Below are positions 37,428 to 45,865 of a stretch of 64,000 nt of DNA, in pieces (positions within the stretch are counted from its first letter, which is position 1; each line of letters opens with the position of its first letter). Below the pieces are notes generated by a model that searched no databases, was not told the origin of the DNA, and saw nothing but the letters and a program-made list of their open reading frames with translations. Position numbers and translations under genes: made by a program. This DNA comes from Rhizobiaceae bacterium (lineage in GTDB: Bacteria; Pseudomonadota; Alphaproteobacteria; Rhizobiales; Rhizobiaceae): positions 2,108,001 through 2,172,000 of the forward strand of contig JAMLJC010000001.1 in assembly GCA_023953845.1 (NCBI GenBank), written 5' to 3'.

Positions 37428-38384
37428 TCACTCGGCCAGCAGAGCCGATGCCGAGCGTTCGTCGGTGATGATGCCGTTCACCAGCCGCCGGTTCAGCGCG
37501 GCCCTCATGCCGGGCAGCTTGCCCTCGCCCATGGCGAGCGCGACCACCAGGGATTTCTCGCGGGATGGCAGCGGCGACGCTGCGACCCGCTCGTTGGTCA
37601 GCCCCTCGATCAGCCTTCCGTCGCGGTCGAAGGCCCAGCCGACGATCTCGCCCACCGCACCCGCCTTCTGGAGCGCCTTCAACTCCGCCTCCGAAATGAA
37701 GCCGTCGACATAGAGCGGCGCGTTCGGGCCGAGATCGCCGATGCCGACAAAGGTGACGTCGGCCTGCGCGGCGAGGTCCAGCGTCTGCCGGATCATGGGC
37801 TGGCTGTGCAGCATGGCGCGCTCCTCCTGCGAGGACGCGATGACCGGCAGCGGCATCGGGAAACTGCGCGCCTTGATGAGGTCTGCGATGGAGAAGATGA
37901 CGTTGTAGAAGGCCGCCGAGCCGTCCGGCGCGATGTTGCCGGTCAGCGACACGATCTTGTGCTGCGGGCAGTCCATCGGCGATATCTGCTCGATCGCCGC
38001 CTTCAGCGTGCGGCCCGTGCCGATCGCCATGACGATCGGCTCCGGCGAGCGCAGCCTTTTCTCGATCTCCGCCGCCGCCGCCTCCGCTACGCCGATCGTG
38101 GTCGACGGGTTGCCCGGATCGCTCGGCACGACCTCGACGAGGTCCAGCGCGAAACGCGACCTCAGCCTCTCCGCAAGTTCCAGGCACTCCGCGATCGGAT
38201 GGTCGAGCCGCACCTTGACCAGCCCTTCCGAAACCGCCAGCGACACCAGCCGCTGCGCGCTCTGCCGCGACATGCCGAGCTTCGCCGCGATCTGGTCCTG
38301 CGTGTTGCCGGCGACATAATACAGCCAACCCGCCCGCGCCGCCTCGTCCTGCCGCCCCGCCGTCCCCATCGCTCTTCCGGCCAT
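37428..38384 (-). CDS. SorC-family sugar-binding transcriptional regulator
   Basis: A 318-residue regulator with an N-terminal helix-turn-helix (AARAGWLYYVAGNTQDQIAAKLGMSRQSAQRLVSLAVSEGLV, about residues 15-55) and a C-terminal phosphosugar-binding domain of the DeoR/SorC isomerase-like fold (GTGRTLKAAIEQI; GIGDLGPNAPLYVDGFIS). Homologues regulate smo-type polyol operons. A near-perfect dyad 57 bases upstream of its start and similar dyads before smoE suggest that it controls both itself and the polyol operon. An alternative start is the Met at residue 6. Confidence 0.88.
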   Translation of the reverse strand: MAGRAMGTAGRQDEAARAGWLYYVAGNTQDQIAAKLGMSRQSAQRLVSLAVSEGLVKVRLDHPIAECLELAERLRSRFALDLVEVVPSDPGNPSTTIGVAEAAAAEIEKRLRSPEPIVMAIGTGRTLKAAIEQISPMDCPQHKIVSLTGNIAPDGSAAFYNVIFSIADLIKARSFPMPLPVIASSQEERAMLHSQPMIRQTLDLAAQADVTFVGIGDLGPNAPLYVDGFISEAELKALQKAGAVGEIVGWAFDRDGRLIEGLTNERVAASPLPSREKSLVVALAMGEGKLPGMRAALNRRLVNGIITDERSASALLAE

Positions 38385-38440
38385 AAGTTCGTGCTCTCAA
38401 ACCTGCTTTTTGGCGCTTTAGTTTATAAAAAGTGGCATAC

Positions 38441-38456
38441 TTGAGCAATTGTTCAT
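38441..38456. promoter_or_regulatory. SorC-type operator upstream of the SorC regulator gene
   Basis: TTGAGCAATTGTTCAT contains the near-perfect dyad TGAGCAATTGTTCA, 57 bases before the regulator start, and shares GAGCAATT-x-x-TCA with the smoE promoter site at 35877. Suggests autoregulation. Confidence 0.6.
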
Positions 38457-38617
38457 GCACAAAAACAATTGTCCGGAAAAACGCTATCGTGACCGCGCCG
38501 TAATTCTGAGCTTGCAGCTCGATCGAACGCATAGCCGATGGCGGATGGAAAGCAAACTGATCTTGCCGAAGCCGTGATGCGGCCCCGTGCGGAAAACGAT
38601 CGCGGTCAGGCAGCCTT

Positions 38618-39316
38618 CTATTCGCGCGGCGGGCGCAGCGTCGCGAGGGCTTCCGGCAGTTCGGCCAAACTCTCCAGAACCCGGTCCGCGCCGAGTTTTT
38701 CCACCGGCACGGACGTGTAGCCGCCGCGGATCACCGCGACGCCCATGCCGGCGGCGCGCGCGGAAGCGACGTCGGAAATGCTGTCGCCCACCATCAGCGC
38801 GTTCCATGACTCGACGCCAAGACGTTCGAGGGCGGCATGCAGTATGTCCGGCGCCGGCTTCTTGGCGACGCCTGCGTCGCCGCCCACGACCGTGTCCAGA
38901 TGGCGGATGAGACCGAAATGGTCGAGCACCGCCTCGGCTGCGCGCTGCGGCTTGTTGGTTGCGACCCCGAGCCGCACGCCGTCCTCGTGAAGCTGCTCCA
39001 GCGTTTCCGCCGCCGCCGGCATCAATTCAGTGAAGTCGGTCAGGTGATCGGCATAGATGTCGAGCATGACGAGGTTCTCCCGTTCGAGAGCCTCGCTGTC
39101 GAGCAGGCGGCCACAGGCGCGGAAGGCGCGGTCCACCGTCACTTTGACGCCCTGCCCGATCATGCCCTTGACGTCCTCGAGCGACAGCGGCCCCAGCCCC
39201 TGACGCGCGAGCAGTTCGTTGACGGCCGCGCGTATGTCGCCGGCCGAATCGATCAGCGTGCCGTCGAGGTCGAACAGGATGGCCTGCGGCCAGCGCCGCG
39301 TGTCCGCCTCGGTCAC
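38618..39316 (-). CDS. gph: Phosphoglycolate phosphatase
   Basis: A 232-residue HAD phosphatase from a GTG start. Motif I ILFDLDGTLIDSAGDI, motif II VATNKP, motif III Lys in VAKKPAPDIL, motif IV MVGDSISDVASA, with a Gph-type helical cap. The GTG at 39316 has GAGGAG nine bases upstream and overlaps the rpe stop region; the longer ATG start would run 40 or more bases into rpe. Removes 2-phosphoglycolate from DNA repair or oxygenase activity. Cotranscribed with rpe. Confidence 0.87.
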   Translation of the reverse strand: MTEADTRRWPQAILFDLDGTLIDSAGDIRAAVNELLARQGLGPLSLEDVKGMIGQGVKVTVDRAFRACGRLLDSEALERENLVMLDIYADHLTDFTELMPAAAETLEQLHEDGVRLGVATNKPQRAAEAVLDHFGLIRHLDTVVGGDAGVAKKPAPDILHAALERLGVESWNALMVGDSISDVASARAAGMGVAVIRGGYTSVPVEKLGADRVLESLAELPEALATLRPPRE

Positions 39317-39317
39317 G

Positions 39318-39998
39318 TCAGATGCTCCTCGCGCTTGCGGCGGCATTGCGGATCGCCTCGATATTGGCGCGGTAGGATTCGACCGTCCCGCCCTTGAACA
39401 CAGCCGCGCCGGCGACGAGTACGGATGCGCCCGCCGCGACGACATCGGCCGCCGTGCCGGTCGCGATGCCGCCATCCACCTCGATGCGGATCGGCCTGCC
39501 GGCGATCATCGCCCGGATGCGGCGGATCTTTTCGAGCATGGAGCCGATGAAGGCCTGGCCGCCGAAGCCCGGATTGACCGTCATGACGAGCACCGTGTCG
39601 ACAAGGTCGAGCACGTTCTCCAGCGCGGTTTCCGACGTGCCCGGATTGAGCGTGACGCCTGCTTTGCGACCCGCCGCTCTGATGGTCTGCAGCGAGCGGT
39701 GGAGATGCGGCCCGGCCTCGACATGCACGGTGATCTGGTCGCAGCCCGCATCGATGAAAGCGGGAAGATAAGGGTCGACCGGCGCGATCATCAAATGGCA
39801 GTCGAAGAACTTCTTCGTGCGGTTCCTGAGCGCCTTGATCACCGGAGGGCCGAAGCTGATGTTGGGCACGAAATGACCGTCCATGACGTCGAGATGAATC
39901 CAGTCGGCGCCGGCGGCGTCGATGGCCTCGACCTCGTCGCCGAGCCGCGAGAAATCCGCCGAAAGAACGGAGGGGGCGATCAGGATATTCTGGCTCAT
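39318..39998 (-). CDS. rpe: Ribulose-phosphate 3-epimerase
   Basis: A 226-residue TIM-barrel enzyme interconverting ribulose-5-phosphate and xylulose-5-phosphate. All family motifs are present: PSVLSADFSRLGDEV, WIHLDVMDGHFVPNISFGP (metal and catalytic Asp), CHLMI with His, MTVNPGFGGQ and EVDGGI. rpe-gph is a common bacterial pairing. It also supplies the pentose-phosphate step needed below the neighbouring polyol operon. Confidence 0.96.
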   Translation of the reverse strand: MSQNILIAPSVLSADFSRLGDEVEAIDAAGADWIHLDVMDGHFVPNISFGPPVIKALRNRTKKFFDCHLMIAPVDPYLPAFIDAGCDQITVHVEAGPHLHRSLQTIRAAGRKAGVTLNPGTSETALENVLDLVDTVLVMTVNPGFGGQAFIGSMLEKIRRIRAMIAGRPIRIEVDGGIATGTAADVVAAGASVLVAGAAVFKGGTVESYRANIEAIRNAAASARSI

Positions 39999-40199
39999 GG
40001 TTTCTCCGCATTGGAGCCCGGAGGCGGACGGCTCGCTCTATACGCGGATTGCGGGCGGCGGGGAAGTTGCAGGCAACAATAGCGGCCACACGCCGGGATG
40101 GAGAACGGTCAGTCGAAAGAGCGGATGCTATGAGCGTAAACAGCGTATCCGCATGTCTTGGTCATGAAAGGCCGCAGTTGACGCTCATCGCCCCGCTGT

Positions 40200-40223
40200 A
40201 GTTATATCCATTCGAACATATCG
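40200..40223. promoter_or_regulatory. ModE-box-like dyad upstream of modA
   Basis: AGTTATAT (40200-40207), an 8-base spacer, and ACATATCG (40216-40223) closely match the E. coli ModE operator arrangement CGTTATAT-N8-ACATAACG. It ends 36 bases before the modA ATG, an appropriate place for molybdate-dependent repression. No ModE or Mop gene lies in the window. Confidence 0.65.
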
Positions 40224-40259
40224 ATGCGGCGAGGTGCCGCGCAAAAGGGAGTGCTCCGG

Positions 40260-41045
40260 ATGTTTTCGAAGAAGATGGTCGCCAGCGCGTTTGCTGGCGC
40301 GCTTGCCGTATTGACGCTTGGGGCGGCCTCCGCGGCGCTGGCAGAGGAGAACGTCACCGTGTTCGCCGCCGCCAGCCTGAAGAACGCGCTCGACAACATC
40401 AATGCTGCCTGCGAGGCCGACGTGGGCGAGAAGGCGACGATCTCCTATGCGGCGAGCTCGGCGCTCGCCAAGCAGATCGAGGAGGGCGCGCCGGCCGACG
40501 TCTTCATGTCGGCCGACCGCGACTGGATGAAATACCTCTCCGACAAGAACCTGACGAAGAAGGACACCGAGACCGAACTGCTCGGCAATTCCATCGTGCT
40601 GGTCGCGCCGGCCGATTCCGCCGCGGCGACCGAGATCAAGGACGGTTTCGACCTTGCCGGCCTGCTCGGCGATGGAAAGCTGGCCATGGCCAATGTCGAT
40701 TCCGTTCCGGCCGGCAAATACGGCAAGGCCGCGCTGGAAAAGCTTGGCGTCTGGGCGTCGGTCGAAAGCAAGGTCGCGCAGGCGGAGAATGTACGCGCCG
40801 CGCTGGCGCTCGTCTCGACTGGTGAAGCACCGCTCGGCATCGTCTACAAGACCGATGCGGCAGCCGATACCAAGGTGAAGGTGATCGGTACCTTCCCGGC
40901 CGATTCCCATCCCGAAATCGTCTACCCTGTTGCCCAGACGGCTGAATCCAAGGATGCGGAGACGCCGAAATTCCTCGAATGCCTGAAGTCCGACAAGGCC
41001 AGGGCCCTTTTCGAGGAGCAGGGCTTTACGGTATTGGCGCATTAA
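40260..41045 (+). CDS. modA: Molybdate ABC transporter substrate-binding protein
   Basis: A 261-residue periplasmic molybdate-binding protein with a signal peptide ending AALAEENV. Motifs typical of ModA: VFAAASLKNALDNI, SYAASSALAKQIEEGAPADVFMSAD, and the C-terminal GIVYKTDA and HPEIVYPVA. The start at 40260 has GGGAG upstream; an upstream in-frame ATG at 40224 lies next to the ModE-like box. First gene of modABC, followed by a MITE-like element. Confidence 0.95.
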   Translation: MFSKKMVASAFAGALAVLTLGAASAALAEENVTVFAAASLKNALDNINAACEADVGEKATISYAASSALAKQIEEGAPADVFMSADRDWMKYLSDKNLTKKDTETELLGNSIVLVAPADSAAATEIKDGFDLAGLLGDGKLAMANVDSVPAGKYGKAALEKLGVWASVESKVAQAENVRAALALVSTGEAPLGIVYKTDAAADTKVKVIGTFPADSHPEIVYPVAQTAESKDAETPKFLECLKSDKARALFEEQGFTVLAH

Positions 41046-41066
41046 GATCCGGAGCGGCGTGACCTC

Positions 41067-41330
41067 GGGTCAGGACCTGTTGATATGATCGAAATGGCGC
41101 CAGAAACGGCAAAGAGATACGAGGAGAAGTCCGAAGGTCGATGGAGTTCCATCGGCCGAGGGGTTCGACCCGGCGGATCGAAGCCGTTTCGGCGTCCTTC
41201 GGATGTGATTCATTTGGCCGACTACTTCGCCCCGAAGGACTTGAAAGCCTTCAGGCTTCCTCCGCTTTCGCGCCTCATATCCAGCCAAATGACCTCACAC
41301 CATTTCGACCAGATTAACAGGTCCTGACCC
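41067..41330. mobile_element. MITE-like foldback element, family B, copy 1 (between modA and modB)
   Basis: A 264-bp element with imperfect terminal inverted repeats of about 31 bp (GGGTCAGGACCTGTT... and ...AACAGGTCCTGACCC). Flanked by TC on the left and TA on the right. An inner stem pairs CATTTGGC (41211-41218) with GCCAAATG (41284-41291) around a centre that differs completely from copy 2. It ends five bases before the modB ATG, so modB has no ordinary ribosome site except what the element provides. Confidence 0.8.
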
Positions 41331-41335
41331 TAAGC

Positions 41336-42031
41336 ATGGAATGGCTGGACCTCAGTCCCGATGAATGGACCGCGGTCCGGCTTTCCATCAAGGTCTCGGT
41401 GTGGGCCACGGTGGTCAGCCTGCCCTTCGGCCTGTTGATCGCCCATTTGCTTGCCCGGGGCCGCTTCCCGGGCAAGTCGGTGCTGAACGGCATCGTCCAC
41501 CTGCCGCTGATCCTGCCGCCGGTCGTCACCGGCTATCTGCTGCTTCTGAGCTTCGGCCGCCGGGGGCCGATCGGCGGCTTCCTCGACCAGTATTTCGGGC
41601 TGGTCTTTTCCTTCCGCTGGACGGGCGCGGCGCTTGCCTGCGGCATCATGGGCTTTCCGCTGATGGTGCGCGCCATACGCCTGTCCATCGAGGCCGTGGA
41701 CCGGCGGCTGGAAGCGGCGGCCGGTACGCTGGGCGCCAACCCGGCATGGGTCTACGCGACCATCACCTTGCCTCTGATCCTGCCGGGCATGATCGCCGGC
41801 ATGATCCTTTGCTTCGCCAAGGCGATGGGCGAATTCGGTGCGACGATCACCTTCGTCTCCAACATTCCGGGCGAGACGCAGACGCTGCCTTCCGCCATCT
41901 ATACGTTCACGCAGGTGCCGGGCGGGGAACTCGGCGCGCTGCGGCTGACGCTGGTGTCGATCGCGATCGCCATGGCGGCGCTGGTGGCCTCCGAAGTGCT
42001 CGCGCGCCGCGTCAGCCGACGCATGGATTAG
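41336..42031 (+). CDS. modB: Molybdate ABC transporter permease
   Basis: A 231-residue inner-membrane permease with five membrane segments and the ModB/CysT pattern: LPLILPPVVTGYLLL, EAAAGTLGANPAWVYATITLPLILPGM (ATPase-contact loop) and AKAMGEFGATITFVSNIPGETQTLP. Both ends touch family B elements: the ATG follows copy 1 by five bases, and the final G of the TAG stop is the first base of copy 2. Confidence 0.95.
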   Translation: MEWLDLSPDEWTAVRLSIKVSVWATVVSLPFGLLIAHLLARGRFPGKSVLNGIVHLPLILPPVVTGYLLLLSFGRRGPIGGFLDQYFGLVFSFRWTGAALACGIMGFPLMVRAIRLSIEAVDRRLEAAAGTLGANPAWVYATITLPLILPGMIAGMILCFAKAMGEFGATITFVSNIPGETQTLPSAIYTFTQVPGGELGALRLTLVSIAIAMAALVASEVLARRVSRRMD

Positions 42032-42294
42032 GGTCAGGACCTGTTAATATGATCGAAATGGCGCCTGAAACGGCAAAGAGATGCGAGGAGAAGTTCGAAG
42101 GTCGATGGGGTTCCATCGGCCGAGGAGTTCGACGCGGCAGATCGAAGCCGTTTCGGCGTCCGTCGGATGTGGTTCATTTGGCCGGCTACCTCGTCGCGAA
42201 GGCTCGACAATGGTCAACATTGCCTTCGCCTTCGCTCCTCGTATCCAGCCAAATGACCTCACACCATTTCGACCATATTAGCAGGTCCCGACCC
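42031..42294. mobile_element. MITE-like foldback element, family B, copy 2 (between modB and modC)
   Basis: A 264-bp element, the same length as copy 1, with matching terminal repeats and perfect TA dinucleotides on both sides (42029-42030 and 42295-42296). Inner stem CATTTGGC (42175-42182) with GCCAAATG (42248-42255). Outer parts are over 90% identical to copy 1 by eye; the central 40 or so bases are unrelated but contain their own hairpin CAATG-GTCAA-CATTG. It ends four bases before the modC ATG. Confidence 0.8.
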
Positions 42295-42298
42295 TAGA

Positions 42299-43396
42299 AT
42301 GAGCGTCGCCGTCGAAGTCCGCCATCGCCTCGGCGCCTTCGCGCTGGAAGCGGCCTTCGAAAGCGCCGGCCAGCTCATCGCGCTGTTCGGGCCGTCGGGT
42401 TCCGGCAAGAGTTCGCTGATAAACGTCATCGGCGGCCTGATCCGGCCGCAGAGTGGCCGGGTGGTCGTGAACGGCCGCGTGCTCGTCGACACGGAAAGGG
42501 GCATTTTCGTACCGAAGCACCGGCGGCGCATCGGCTACGTGTTCCAGGACGCGCGCCTTTTCCCGCATCTGACGGTGAGCCAGAACCTTCGCTACGGCCG
42601 CTTCTTCACGCCGACCGCCGACCGCTATGCCGATTTCGCCGGTATCGTCGACCTGCTCGGCATAGGCGGCCTGCTCGACCGCCGTCCGAATCTCCTGTCC
42701 GGCGGCGAGAAGCAGCGCGTTGCCATCGGTCGGGCGCTGATCGTCAGTCCGAAGCTGCTTCTGATGGACGAGCCGCTGGCCTCGCTCGACGATGCCCGCA
42801 AGGCGGAGATCCTGCCCTACCTCGAAAGGCTGCGCGACGATGCGCGGGTGCCGATCGTCTATGTCAGTCATTCCGTCGCCGAAGTGGCGCGGCTGGCGAC
42901 GGACGTCGTCATGCTGTCGGCCGGCAGGGTGGAGGCGCACGGTTCCGTGCGCGATATATTGGGGCGGCTCGACCTGCTGCCCGACGAGGGTGGCGCGGTG
43001 ATCGATGCGGCCGTCGCCTGCCACGACGGCGAGTCGGGCCTGACCACGCTCGCCTCCCCGGCGGGCGACTGGCGCGTGCCGCGCATAGACGCCGCGCCCG
43101 GTTCGCGGCTGCGGCTGCGCATCCGCGCCCGCGACGTGATGATCGCCACGGAACGCCCGAACGGCGTCAGCGCCCTGAACGTCATGCCGGGCGTCATCCA
43201 CGCGATCGGCGCCGGCGGTCAGGACGCGCTCGTCTCGGTCGACTGCAACGGCGACCGCATCATCGCGCGCGTGACGCCCTATTCCGCGAGGGCGTTGGGG
43301 CTGGCGCCCGGTCTAGACGTTTTCGTGATCGTCAAGGCGGTGACGTTCGACAGGGGCAATGTGGCCTTGCCCGCCTCGGGGCGGGCCGGCGGCTGA
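42299..43396 (+). CDS. modC: Molybdate ABC transporter ATP-binding protein
   Basis: A 365-residue ATPase: Walker A GPSGSGKSS, signature LSGGEKQRVAIGRAL, Walker B LLLMDEPLASLD, H-loop VSHSVAEV, and a C-terminal molybdate-binding MOBE domain (from about residue 295, GVSALNVMPGVIHAI). Completes modABC, which supplies molybdenum for molybdoenzymes or nitrogenase. The start codon follows the family B element with no clear Shine-Dalgarno sequence. Confidence 0.95.
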   Translation: MSVAVEVRHRLGAFALEAAFESAGQLIALFGPSGSGKSSLINVIGGLIRPQSGRVVVNGRVLVDTERGIFVPKHRRRIGYVFQDARLFPHLTVSQNLRYGRFFTPTADRYADFAGIVDLLGIGGLLDRRPNLLSGGEKQRVAIGRALIVSPKLLLMDEPLASLDDARKAEILPYLERLRDDARVPIVYVSHSVAEVARLATDVVMLSAGRVEAHGSVRDILGRLDLLPDEGGAVIDAAVACHDGESGLTTLASPAGDWRVPRIDAAPGSRLRLRIRARDVMIATERPNGVSALNVMPGVIHAIGAGGQDALVSVDCNGDRIIARVTPYSARALGLAPGLDVFVIVKAVTFDRGNVALPASGRAGG

Positions 43397-43588
43397 GCGC
43401 GTCCGCCGCCTGCGTCGAACGCGCGCGGCCCCTGTGCAAGTTGACATTCGGGATTCGGGCGTGGCGCTGCCATTGGATAAATCGGCGGCGATGCGCATAT
43501 TCGGAAAGGGTGCCGCATTCGCGGCGCGGCAAGGATGAACTGCGGCGGGGGCATCGGCGTTTCCGGTCGCGAACATGGAGAACGACGT

Positions 43589-43897
43589 ATGGCTGAAACC
43601 ATCGAACTGACGGACCACGAGGCGATTCGCGATTGGGCCGCATCGCGCATGGGAGCGCCGGCGGTGATCGACGCATCGGCCGAAGGCGGCACCCAGCCCG
43701 TGCTGCGTATCGTCTTCGACCAGATCGCCTATCAGGATCAGGACCGGGCCGAGCGCCCGCAGAATGCCGGCGGCTACGAGCTGGTCGAGTGGGACGAGTG
43801 GTTCCGGCTGTTCGACGAGGCTGGGCTTGCCCTTGTCGTGGCGCCGGAACGGCCGGGCCGCAAGGACAGCTTTCACGAGATCGTACGCCGTCGCTGA
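43589..43897 (+). CDS. Conserved hypothetical protein, 102 residues
   Basis: A small acidic soluble protein, no signal or membrane segment. Visible features: an N-terminal TDHEAIRDWAASRMGAPAVID segment, LRIVFDQIAYQDQDR, and ELVEWDEWFRLFDEAGLALVVAP, a pattern I have seen only as hypothetical proteins. GGAG precedes the ATG at 43589. Stands alone after modC, followed by a strong hairpin terminator. Function unknown. Confidence 0.7.
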   Translation: MAETIELTDHEAIRDWAASRMGAPAVIDASAEGGTQPVLRIVFDQIAYQDQDRAERPQNAGGYELVEWDEWFRLFDEAGLALVVAPERPGRKDSFHEIVRRR

Positions 43898-43929
43898 ACC
43901 GCGGCGGCCCGAGGTCGAATCGAGCTCGG

Positions 43930-43975
43930 TGCGTCGTTCCGGCGGCTGCGTTGCTGCTGCCGGAACGACGCATTT
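43930..43975 (+). terminator. Hairpin terminator after the 102-residue protein gene
   Basis: A perfect 14-bp stem (TGCGTCGTTCCGGC at 43930-43943 with its complement at 43959-43972) is followed by TTT. The rest of the 309-bp gap to the porin, to 44206, holds the likely porin promoter but no gene. Confidence 0.7.
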
Positions 43976-44206
43976 CCTCATACAAATGAAGCGATAGCTG
44001 GCGTAATTCGTATCATTTTTGCAACGCACCACGCCAACAGTGCGCCGGCAATCGTCCCGGCGCGCGTTTTACGGTTGATCGCCGCGGCGTAATCGGAAAT
44101 TCTCCCGGAAAGACGGAAGCGCGACGGGCGTTTTCGGCGTTCAAGACCGGATGTAGGCCGGCCCCCAAGGGCAGACATCGGGTTGCAATACTGGAGAGGT
44201 CAGAAA

Positions 44207-45265
44207 ATGAATATCAAGAGCCTTCTTCTCGGTTCGGCTGTAGCATTCGCCGCTGTGGGCGGCGCACAGGCTGCTGACGCAGTTGTCGTCGCCGATCCGG
44301 AGCCGGTCGAATACGTCCGCGTCTGCGACGTCTACGGCACCGGTTACTTCTACATTCCGGGTACCGAGACCTGCCTGCGCATCGGCGGCTACGTCCGTTA
44401 TCAGGCTGCCGGCGGCGATCTGTGGGAGCGCACCCGCGTTCACGACGACACCCTTCTGGGCGGCGAGGATCGCACCGACGAGACCTACAGCCAGTATTCG
44501 CGTCTGTCGCTCCAGACCTGGACCGGCACCGAGACCGAGCTGGGCACCCTCAGCACCTACACCGAGACCCGTTTCGAGTGGGCTAACGGTGGCGGCACGG
44601 GCGTGAGCCTGAACTTCGCCTGGATCCAGCTCGGCGGCTTCCGCGTCGGTAAGGACGAATCGGCATATGTGACGTTCAACAACTATGCCGGCGCGGTGAT
44701 CGCTGACGATCTGGTGCCCTACGGTCCGTTCGACACCAACCTGATCAGCTACACCTTCTCGGGCGGCAACGGTTTCTCGGCGATCATCTCGCTGGAATCT
44801 GGCAGCGCCGACTCCTACGGCCACGACTACGACATCACCGACTACGTGCCGCATGTCGTCGCCGGTGCGAAGTTCACGCAGGGCTGGGGCGGCGTGTCGC
44901 TCGTCGGCGCTTATGATAGCGTCCACGAGACCTGGGCTGCCAAGGCTCGCTTGGACGTCAACGCGACCGACACGATCTCGGCCTTCATCATGGCCGGCTA
45001 CGGCGATGACGACGACTTCAACTTCTACAAGCCTTGGGGCGGCGAGTGGGCTGTCTGGGGCGGTCTGACCGCCAAGGTTTCGGAGAAGGCGGCCGTCAAC
45101 CTGGCGCTGTCCTATGACGATAGCGAGCAGTTCGGCGCGGCTTTGAACGTCGACTATACGCTGGTTCCGGGCTTCACGATCACGCCTGAAATCGACTACT
45201 ACGACGCCGGCAACGGCGGCGATGACGCCTTCGGCGCGATCGTTCGCTTCCAGCGCAGCTTCTAA
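44207..45265 (+). CDS. Outer-membrane porin (Omp2b/RopA type, Hyphomicrobiales)
   Basis: A 352-residue beta-barrel porin for passive uptake of small hydrophilic solutes. Signal peptide MNIKSLLLGSAVAFAAVGGAQA; the mature start ADAVVVADPEPVEYVRVCDVYGTGYFYIPGTETCLRIGGYVRYQ is diagnostic of the Omp2b family; the chain ends in an aromatic Phe (FQRSF) as required for barrel assembly. GGAGAGG lies before the ATG at 44207. Codon choice is strongly biased, fitting high expression. Flanked by strong terminators. Confidence 0.95.
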   Translation: MNIKSLLLGSAVAFAAVGGAQAADAVVVADPEPVEYVRVCDVYGTGYFYIPGTETCLRIGGYVRYQAAGGDLWERTRVHDDTLLGGEDRTDETYSQYSRLSLQTWTGTETELGTLSTYTETRFEWANGGGTGVSLNFAWIQLGGFRVGKDESAYVTFNNYAGAVIADDLVPYGPFDTNLISYTFSGGNGFSAIISLESGSADSYGHDYDITDYVPHVVAGAKFTQGWGGVSLVGAYDSVHETWAAKARLDVNATDTISAFIMAGYGDDDDFNFYKPWGGEWAVWGGLTAKVSEKAAVNLALSYDDSEQFGAALNVDYTLVPGFTITPEIDYYDAGNGGDDAFGAIVRFQRSF

Positions 45266-45281
45266 TCAGCTCTGCTGACAG

Positions 45282-45317
45282 AAAAAGAACCCGGCGGGCG
45301 ACCGCCGGGTTCTTTTT
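45282..45317. terminator. Bidirectional rho-independent terminator after the porin
   Basis: AAAAAGAACCCGGCGG and CGCCGGGTTCTTTTT form a perfect hairpin with A- and T-runs on both flanks, serving the porin and the convergent YbaN-like gene. Confidence 0.92.
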
Positions 45318-45451
45318 ATTTGGCTCTCCACCACGGAGCCGTTCTCCGGGGTGGAGCGAAGGCCTCAGTCAAGAATTCCTTCCCGAAAGGGGCGGACGCT
45401 CTGGGTTTCGGGACACTCGTCGCGACCGGGTTCGGATCGGGACGCTCCGCC

Positions 45452-45808
45452 TCAGGCCGAGGGACGGGAAAAGACGTAGACGAGACCGGCGAGGATGATG
45501 GCGACGACGGCCGCCGTCGCCGGCAAGCCATGCGGGCCGCTGGCGAGGAAGAGCACGAAACCGATCGTGCTCCCGATCAGGGCGGCGAACTTGGCTTTCG
45601 GCGCGATAGCGCCGCGCTGGCGCCATTGCCTGAGCGCCGGGCCAAAGCGGGGATGGTCCAGAAGCTTTCTTTCGAGCCTTGGCGACGAGCGCGCAAAGCA
45701 TCCGGCGGCGAGAATGAGGAACGGCGTGGTGGGCAGGACTGGCAGGAAGGCCCCGGCGACGCCCAGTCCCACGAAACCCCAGCCGAGGATCAGATAGAGG
45801 CTGCGCAT
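45452..45808 (-). CDS. YbaN/DUF454-family inner-membrane protein
   Basis: A 118-residue protein with three to four membrane segments and the DUF454 signature GWGFVGLGVAGAFLPVLPTTPFLILAAGCFARSSPRLERKLLDHPRFGP. Function in the family is unknown. Convergent with the porin; 57 bases beyond the end of the FAD-monooxygenase gene on the same strand. Confidence 0.9.
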   Translation of the reverse strand: MRSLYLILGWGFVGLGVAGAFLPVLPTTPFLILAAGCFARSSPRLERKLLDHPRFGPALRQWRQRGAIAPKAKFAALIGSTIGFVLFLASGPHGLPATAAVVAIILAGLVYVFSRPSA

Positions 45809-45865
45809 CGCATCGCGACGTCCGGGAGCGGGCTTTCGCCCGATGGGATCGGCAGGCGCGGCATG

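Noticed and set aside
41067..42294. Reading the mod intergenic repeats as a molybdenum riboswitch
   Set aside because: Terminal inverted repeats, TA flanks and two copies in one operon fit a mobile element; a moco riboswitch would precede the first gene and lack such ends.
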